64,000 nucleotides of DNA from Candidatus Gastranaerophilales bacterium (GTDB lineage Bacteria; Cyanobacteriota; Vampirovibrionia; Gastranaerophilales; Gastranaerophilaceae). Positions 59,845-64,000 of this stretch are shown piece after piece. The DNA lies in assembly GCA_944323995.1 (NCBI GenBank), contig CALUUN010000004.1:62001-126000 (forward strand), read 5' to 3'. Position numbers and translations under genes: made by a program. Position 1 is the stretch's first letter. Every line of letters starts with the position of its first letter. The notes under the pieces are model-generated. The model did no database searches and was not told where the DNA came from. It saw nothing but the letters and a program-made list of their open reading frames with translations.

Positions 59845-62265
59845 ATGATTAAAAAGTTATTCAGTCCAAAAGCAATGATGGCGTTATTTGGCGCGTTATT
59901 GCTCGGCGTTGCTCCCTCACTTGCGGGAGAAGCAGATTTGGTAGTTCCGAATATCCACCGGTTATCACCTGACAGTTTTAACTTATTGTTAATCGGCATG
60001 GTGATTTCTTTAATCGGATGTATTTTCGGTTTTATTGAATTTTTGCGTATCAAAAAATTGCAAGTGCACACTGCCATGGCAGAAATCGGTAACACTATTT
60101 TTGAAACGTGCAAAACTTACCTGATTCAGCAAGGTAAATTCTTGCTTGTGCTGGAAGTTTTGATCGGCTTGTGTATCGCGTTTTATTTCGGATACTTGCA
60201 GCAGATGGGACTTTCAGGAGTGTTAACCATTCTTGCATGGTCGGTAATCGGTATTTTGGGATCATACGGTGTTGCATGGTTCGGTATCAGAATGAACACT
60301 CTTGCAAACGCAAGAACAGCTTTTGCATCACTCAAGGGCGATCCTTTAAACATTATGAATATTCCGTTAAAAGCCGGAATGAGCATAGGTGTATTGCTGG
60401 TATCGGTTGAATTGATTTTGATGTTAACAATTCTCTTGTTTGTACCGGGACATCTTGCAGGCGCTTGCTTTATCGGTTTTGCAATCGGTGAATCATTAGG
60501 CGCATCAGCTTTGCGTGTAGCGGGCGGTATCTTTACAAAAATTGCGGATATCGGCTCTGATCTGATGAAAATTCAGTTCGGTATTAAAGAAGATGACCCG
60601 AGAAACCCCGGTGTTATCGCTGACTGTACCGGTGACAACGCAGGCGATTCTATCGGACCGACTGCTGACGGTTTTGAAACTTACGGTGTAACAGGTGTTG
60701 CACTTGTTTCATTTATTCTTCTGGGTGTTATGCCCGAATATCAGGTTCAGTTATTGACCTGGATATTCACTATGAGATTTTTGATGATTGTAACTTCTGT
60801 TGTTGCATACTGGATTAACGGTATCGCAGACAGATTTTACGCGGCAAAAACCGCTAAGTTTGACTTTGAACAGCCTTTGACAAACCTTGTATGGCTGACA
60901 TCAATCTTGTCAATCGCAATGACTTTCGGCGTAAGCCACTGGTTATTGGCTCCTTTAGGCGGAAGTTTGTGGCTTGTACTTTCAGGTATTATTTCTTGCG
61001 GAACTTTAGGTGCTGCTTTGATTCCTGAATTTACAAAAATCTTTACTTCTCCTAAAGCAAAACATACCGAAGAAGTTGTTACAGCTTCAAAAGAAGGCGG
61101 TGCATCTCTTACAATCCTTTCAGGTATTGTATCAGGTAACTTCTCCGCATTCTGGATCGGTATGGTAATCGTTCTTTTAATGGGTCTTGCATATTTTGCA
61201 AGCACATTCATACCGGCAGATATTATGGTTTATTCATCAGTATTTGCATTCGGTCTGGTTGCATTCGGTTTCCTTGGTATGGGGCCTGTTACAATCGCTG
61301 TTGACAGCTACGGCCCTGTTACCGACAACGCTCAATCGGTTTATGAATTGTCATTAATCGAAGAAAGAGAAGGCGTTGCCGAAGAAATCGAAAAAGATTA
61401 CGGTTTCAAACCTGATTTTGAAAACGCTAAACAGTATCTGGAAGAAAACGACGGTGCAGGTAATACTTTCAAAGCAACTTCAAAACCTGTTTTGATAGGT
61501 ACTGCGGTTGTCGGTGCAACAACAATGATTTTCTCATTGATTCTTGTAATCCAGAATACTCTCGGTATCCAGCCTGAAATGATTTTGAACATGCTGAATC
61601 CTTACACATTGCTCGGTCTTTTAACCGGCGGTGCCGTAATTTACTGGTTCAGCGGTGCTTCTATGCAGGCTGTTACAACAGGTGCTTACCGCGCAACCGA
61701 GTATATTAAAGACAATATCAAACTTGATGATGCAAATTGCAAAAGTGCAAATGTTTCTAACTCCAAAGAAGTTGTAAAAATTTGTACGCAGTATGCTCAA
61801 AAAGGTATGATTAATATCTTTATTTCATTGTTTGCATTTGCGCTTGCACTTGCATGTCTTTCAGCACCGGCAGGTGATAATTCACACCCTGTAGCATTTT
61901 TCGTAAGCTACCTGATTGCAATTGCCGTATTCGGCTTGTTCCAGGCAGTATTTATGGCTAATGCAGGCGGATGCTGGGATAATGCTAAGAAAATTGTTGA
62001 AGTTGATATGAAAGAAAAAGGCACTCCGCTTCACGAAGCAACAGTTGTCGGCGACACTGTGGGTGACCCGTTCAAAGATACTTCATCAGTTGCAATGAAC
62101 CCGATTATCAAATTCACCACTCTGTTCGGACTTTTGGCTATGGAAATCGCTATCAGCGAATCTTTCAAAGCTATCGCTCCGATTGCAGGCTGGATATTAC
62201 TGGTAATCGCTTTGATTTTCGTAATCCGTTCGTTCTACGGAATGCGGATTCCGACTTCAAAATAA
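59845..62265 (+). CDS. hppA: Membrane-bound ion-pumping pyrophosphatase, diverged type
   Basis: An 806-residue protein with about 16 membrane helices. Active-site motifs include EDDPRNPGVIADCTGDNAGDS, then GPTADGFETYGVTG, AVDSYGPVTDNAQS, FMANAGGCWDNAKK and VGDTVGDPFKDTSS. It hydrolyses pyrophosphate and pumps H+ or Na+. The usual DVGADLVGKVE segment here reads DIGSDLMKIQF, and NVGDNVGDCAGMAADLFE reads CTGDNAGDSIGPTADGFE. This places it in the diverged branch reported from organisms such as Chlorobium and Clostridium leptum rather than the plant/Rhodospirillum type. It is longer than typical members. GGAGG is five bases before ATG 59845. Confidence 0.92.
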   Translation: MIKKLFSPKAMMALFGALLLGVAPSLAGEADLVVPNIHRLSPDSFNLLLIGMVISLIGCIFGFIEFLRIKKLQVHTAMAEIGNTIFETCKTYLIQQGKFLLVLEVLIGLCIAFYFGYLQQMGLSGVLTILAWSVIGILGSYGVAWFGIRMNTLANARTAFASLKGDPLNIMNIPLKAGMSIGVLLVSVELILMLTILLFVPGHLAGACFIGFAIGESLGASALRVAGGIFTKIADIGSDLMKIQFGIKEDDPRNPGVIADCTGDNAGDSIGPTADGFETYGVTGVALVSFILLGVMPEYQVQLLTWIFTMRFLMIVTSVVAYWINGIADRFYAAKTAKFDFEQPLTNLVWLTSILSIAMTFGVSHWLLAPLGGSLWLVLSGIISCGTLGAALIPEFTKIFTSPKAKHTEEVVTASKEGGASLTILSGIVSGNFSAFWIGMVIVLLMGLAYFASTFIPADIMVYSSVFAFGLVAFGFLGMGPVTIAVDSYGPVTDNAQSVYELSLIEEREGVAEEIEKDYGFKPDFENAKQYLEENDGAGNTFKATSKPVLIGTAVVGATTMIFSLILVIQNTLGIQPEMILNMLNPYTLLGLLTGGAVIYWFSGASMQAVTTGAYRATEYIKDNIKLDDANCKSANVSNSKEVVKICTQYAQKGMINIFISLFAFALALACLSAPAGDNSHPVAFFVSYLIAIAVFGLFQAVFMANAGGCWDNAKKIVEVDMKEKGTPLHEATVVGDTVGDPFKDTSSVAMNPIIKFTTLFGLLAMEIAISESFKAIAPIAGWILLVIALIFVIRSFYGMRIPTSK

Positions 62266-62270
62266 GATAT

Positions 62271-62299
62271 GAAAAGCTCCCGAAAGGGAGCTTTTTTTA
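62271..62299. terminator. Bidirectional terminator between hppA and rlmN
   Basis: AAAAGCTCCC-GAAA-GGGAGCTTTTTTT, with an A run on one side and a T run on the other. Confidence 0.88.
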
Positions 62300-63325
62300 T
62301 ACTCCGTTTTCAACTTTTCCTTTTAATTGGCCGCAGGCAGCATCAATATCCGCCCCGCGTTCCAGCCGCACCGTAACCTTTTTGCCTGAATGTTCAAGCA
62401 GACATTTGAATTTCATAATTGAATTATTGGAAGGCCGTTTGTAATCGTTATCTGCTGTCGGGTTATACGGTATTAAATTTATATTGCATTTTATATCGTG
62501 CAAATATTCGGCAAGCTGTTTTGCGATTTCGGTTGTATCGTTTAAATCTTTAATAAGCAAATATTCAATCGTAATTCGTCTTCCGGTTTTTTCGACATAT
62601 TTTTTTAATGCTGTTTTCAAATCTTTGAGGTTGTATTTTTCTTCAACCGGCATTAATTTTTTCCGCAGTTCATGATTTGGGGCATGCAGGGATATAGCAA
62701 GTGTTGACTGCATGTCTATTTCCGCAAGCCTGTTTATGCCGGGAATAATCCCGCTTGTCGAAACGGTCAGTCGCCTTTGCCCGATTTGGAAACTGTCATT
62801 GAAAATTTCCATTGCCTTCAATACGTTATCAAGGTTCAAAAGCGGTTCACCCTGCCCCATAAAGACAATATTTGTCACTTTTAAACCGGTATCCCGCTGG
62901 ATTGTCAAAACCTGTTCAATAATTTCTTTATAATTAAGGTTCCTTATGAATCCGCGTTTGCCGGTAGCGCAAAAAGAACAATTTACTGCGCATCCGACCT
63001 GAGAACTTACGCAGGCGGTCAGATTTGCGCGGTTGTCAAATCGCATCAGAACGGTTTCCACGCACTCGCCGTCGGGATATTCAAGAAGATATTTAATTGT
63101 GCCGTCAGAGCTTACCTGTTTGGTCTTTATTCTGACGTCAGATACTTTTGCGACTTTTTTTAAATCTTCCCTGAAATTTTTTGACAGATCTGTCATATCG
63201 TCAATTGATTTTGCCGACTTTAAATAAATCCAGTTGTGAATCTGCTGCGCTCTGAATTTAGACTGACGGAGCGCGTCGGTTATTTTTTCTATTTCTTCCC
63301 GGCTAAGTCCTGTTAATGTTTGCAT
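62297..63325 (-). CDS. rlmN: 23S rRNA/tRNA adenine-C2 methyltransferase RlmN
   Basis: A 342-residue radical SAM enzyme. The CxxxCxxC cluster motif is in GCAVNCSFCATGKRGF, with the GEPLLN motif in VFMGQGEPLLNLDNV, and the C-terminal cysteine needed for the methyl-transfer intermediate in RGADIDAACGQLKG. Methylates A2503 of 23S rRNA and A37 of some tRNAs. Its start lies within the end of the upstream YkgJ-type gene (23-base overlap), indicating coupling. Confidence 0.95.
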   Translation of the reverse strand: MQTLTGLSREEIEKITDALRQSKFRAQQIHNWIYLKSAKSIDDMTDLSKNFREDLKKVAKVSDVRIKTKQVSSDGTIKYLLEYPDGECVETVLMRFDNRANLTACVSSQVGCAVNCSFCATGKRGFIRNLNYKEIIEQVLTIQRDTGLKVTNIVFMGQGEPLLNLDNVLKAMEIFNDSFQIGQRRLTVSTSGIIPGINRLAEIDMQSTLAISLHAPNHELRKKLMPVEEKYNLKDLKTALKKYVEKTGRRITIEYLLIKDLNDTTEIAKQLAEYLHDIKCNINLIPYNPTADNDYKRPSNNSIMKFKCLLEHSGKKVTVRLERGADIDAACGQLKGKVENGV

Positions 63326-63986
63326 TTATATTTTCCTTGTAATATTCAATAATTTCCAGCATGGAATGGAGCATTAAAGCAACCGGTTCCACTTCTTCTT
63401 TCCATTTTACATAACCGCAGGATTTTGGCAAGAGTGCAAGCGGATTGTCAGGAAAGTCGCGGCAGATTTGCGGTCTGTTGTTATAATCCGAACATCTGCT
63501 GCAGTCGGTTAATTTCGGGCAGTGATAAAAGTATACTTCGTCCTCTTTATTATCTTCAAGCATTTTGATGTATTCGGGATAGATTTTTCGTGCATCTTCT
63601 TTTGACTCATACGGAACAAAAACGCTTAAAAATTGTTTTGCGAATCTGTCGCCGTTTTCAGATTTTGTTTTTAATTGTTCCGGTGAAAATTCACTGCATG
63701 CCAGCCTGCAGCAGGTGCCGCATCCGGTGCAGGAAAATTCTTTTCTGTAAAGCAGAATTTCATTCCATTTGCGGTATATTTCTTTGCAGATATCGTTGTC
63801 AAACATTTCCAGAACTGCTTTTTGCCATTTTTCTCCGGCTGAATTTGACGGGTATTTGTCAAATATATCAACAACTCCGGCAGGTTTTAACGCCAGCACT
63901 CTTTTTTCAATTTCTTTGACCGATGTATGAAATATCTCCCGGTATTTTGACCGTAAATTATTTACCGATGCCGTTAAATCTTCCAT
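63303..63986 (-). CDS. YkgJ-type cysteine-cluster protein
   Basis: A 227-residue protein. The Fe/Zn-chelating YkgJ domain has CTGCGTCCRLACSEF at about residue 96 and CPKLTDCSRCSDYNNRPQICRDFP at about 165, with an extra N-terminal helical region (LRSKYREIFHTSVKEIEKRV). Members are small metal-cluster proteins whose substrate is mostly unknown; some are linked to flagellin lysine methylation. It overlaps rlmN, another Fe-S enzyme. The start ATG 63986 is 15 bases from the window edge, so upstream context is missing. Confidence 0.82.
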   Translation of the reverse strand: MEDLTASVNNLRSKYREIFHTSVKEIEKRVLALKPAGVVDIFDKYPSNSAGEKWQKAVLEMFDNDICKEIYRKWNEILLYRKEFSCTGCGTCCRLACSEFSPEQLKTKSENGDRFAKQFLSVFVPYESKEDARKIYPEYIKMLEDNKEDEVYFYHCPKLTDCSRCSDYNNRPQICRDFPDNPLALLPKSCGYVKWKEEVEPVALMLHSMLEIIEYYKENINANINRT

Positions 63987-64000
63987 AACAACAGTTTAGC

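Noticed and set aside
1-64000. Reverse transcriptase or template repeat for a diversity-generating retroelement
   Set aside because: No frame with a reverse-transcriptase motif and no third copy of the conserved variable-region end were seen; if the system exists, its core lies outside this window.
1-64000. CRISPR arrays, tRNA/rRNA genes, transposases or prophage
   Set aside because: No regularly spaced repeats, no tRNA cloverleaf and no integrase or transposase frames were recognised while reading both strands.

Overview
The window looks like a chromosomal segment of a non-photosynthetic relative of cyanobacteria, most likely Vampirovibrionia/Gastranaerophilales (Melainabacteria). Three things in the sequence point there. 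The RNA polymerase beta-prime subunit is split into rpoC1 and rpoC2, as in the cyanobacterial lineage. There is a diderm LPS-export pair (LptC/LptA). Several pilin-like genes share the N-terminal signature FTLAEVLITLAIIGIVAAL. A peroxide/oxygen defence cluster (PerR-like regulator, rubredoxin, rubrerythrin, flavodiiron protein) and the absence of photosynthesis or respiration genes suggest an anaerobe. The lineage call is inference; no search was run. No rRNA, tRNA, CRISPR array, transposase, integrase or reverse transcriptase was seen.

Layout, left to right: 0-2 kb, thioredoxin-like/CcdA redox pair, ribH and the start of murQ, all minus strand. 2-4.1 kb, a mosaic of short palindromic repeats followed by pilin-like gene A and a 53-codon gene. 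4.2-13.3 kb, rpoB-rpoC1-rpoC2. 13.6-16.4 kb, two small envelope proteins, pilin-like gene B and a divergent XRE regulator. 16.4-24.5 kb, M16 peptidase, the oxidative-stress cluster, an unknown protein and thrS. 24.7-28.6 kb, XRE regulator, ssb, a DUF1537 kinase, a PdxA-family gene, then pilin-like gene C with its divergent XRE regulator. 28.6-31.9 kb, dapA-secD-secF. 32-38.8 kb, lptC-lptA-TPR-dprA-topA-aroE. 38.8-47.8 kb, an XRE regulator and a long minus-strand run: mtnP, yggT, trkA, trkH and a TolC/MacA/MacB efflux system. 48-52.7 kb, a lytic transglycosylase and two inverted paralogues with conserved ends and unrelated centres. 52.7-64 kb, M20 peptidase, mutS2, glutamate-synthase-like oxidoreductase, pilin-like gene D, a diverged membrane pyrophosphatase, rlmN and a YkgJ-type protein.

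Most genes are housekeeping. The unusual material is the surface-protein layer. Four pilin-like genes are present. Two (A and D) have a good ribosome-binding site and ATG, but a poly-G run in the leader (G12 and G7) puts that ATG one base out of frame with the pilin body, as expected for phase-variable (contingency) genes. Two (A and B) end in a C-type-lectin-like domain whose last ~40 codons are GC-rich and dominated by codons ending in C, like targets of diversity-generating retroelements. Both are followed by the same ~197-bp hairpin-rich repeat. Two (B and C) are divergent from a small XRE regulator, with an ATTGTCAAT core between them. The inverted paralogue pair at 48.7-52.7 kb adds a second likely source of surface variation. 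Together this suggests a locus family devoted to switching and diversifying surface filaments. That is a hypothesis from sequence only.
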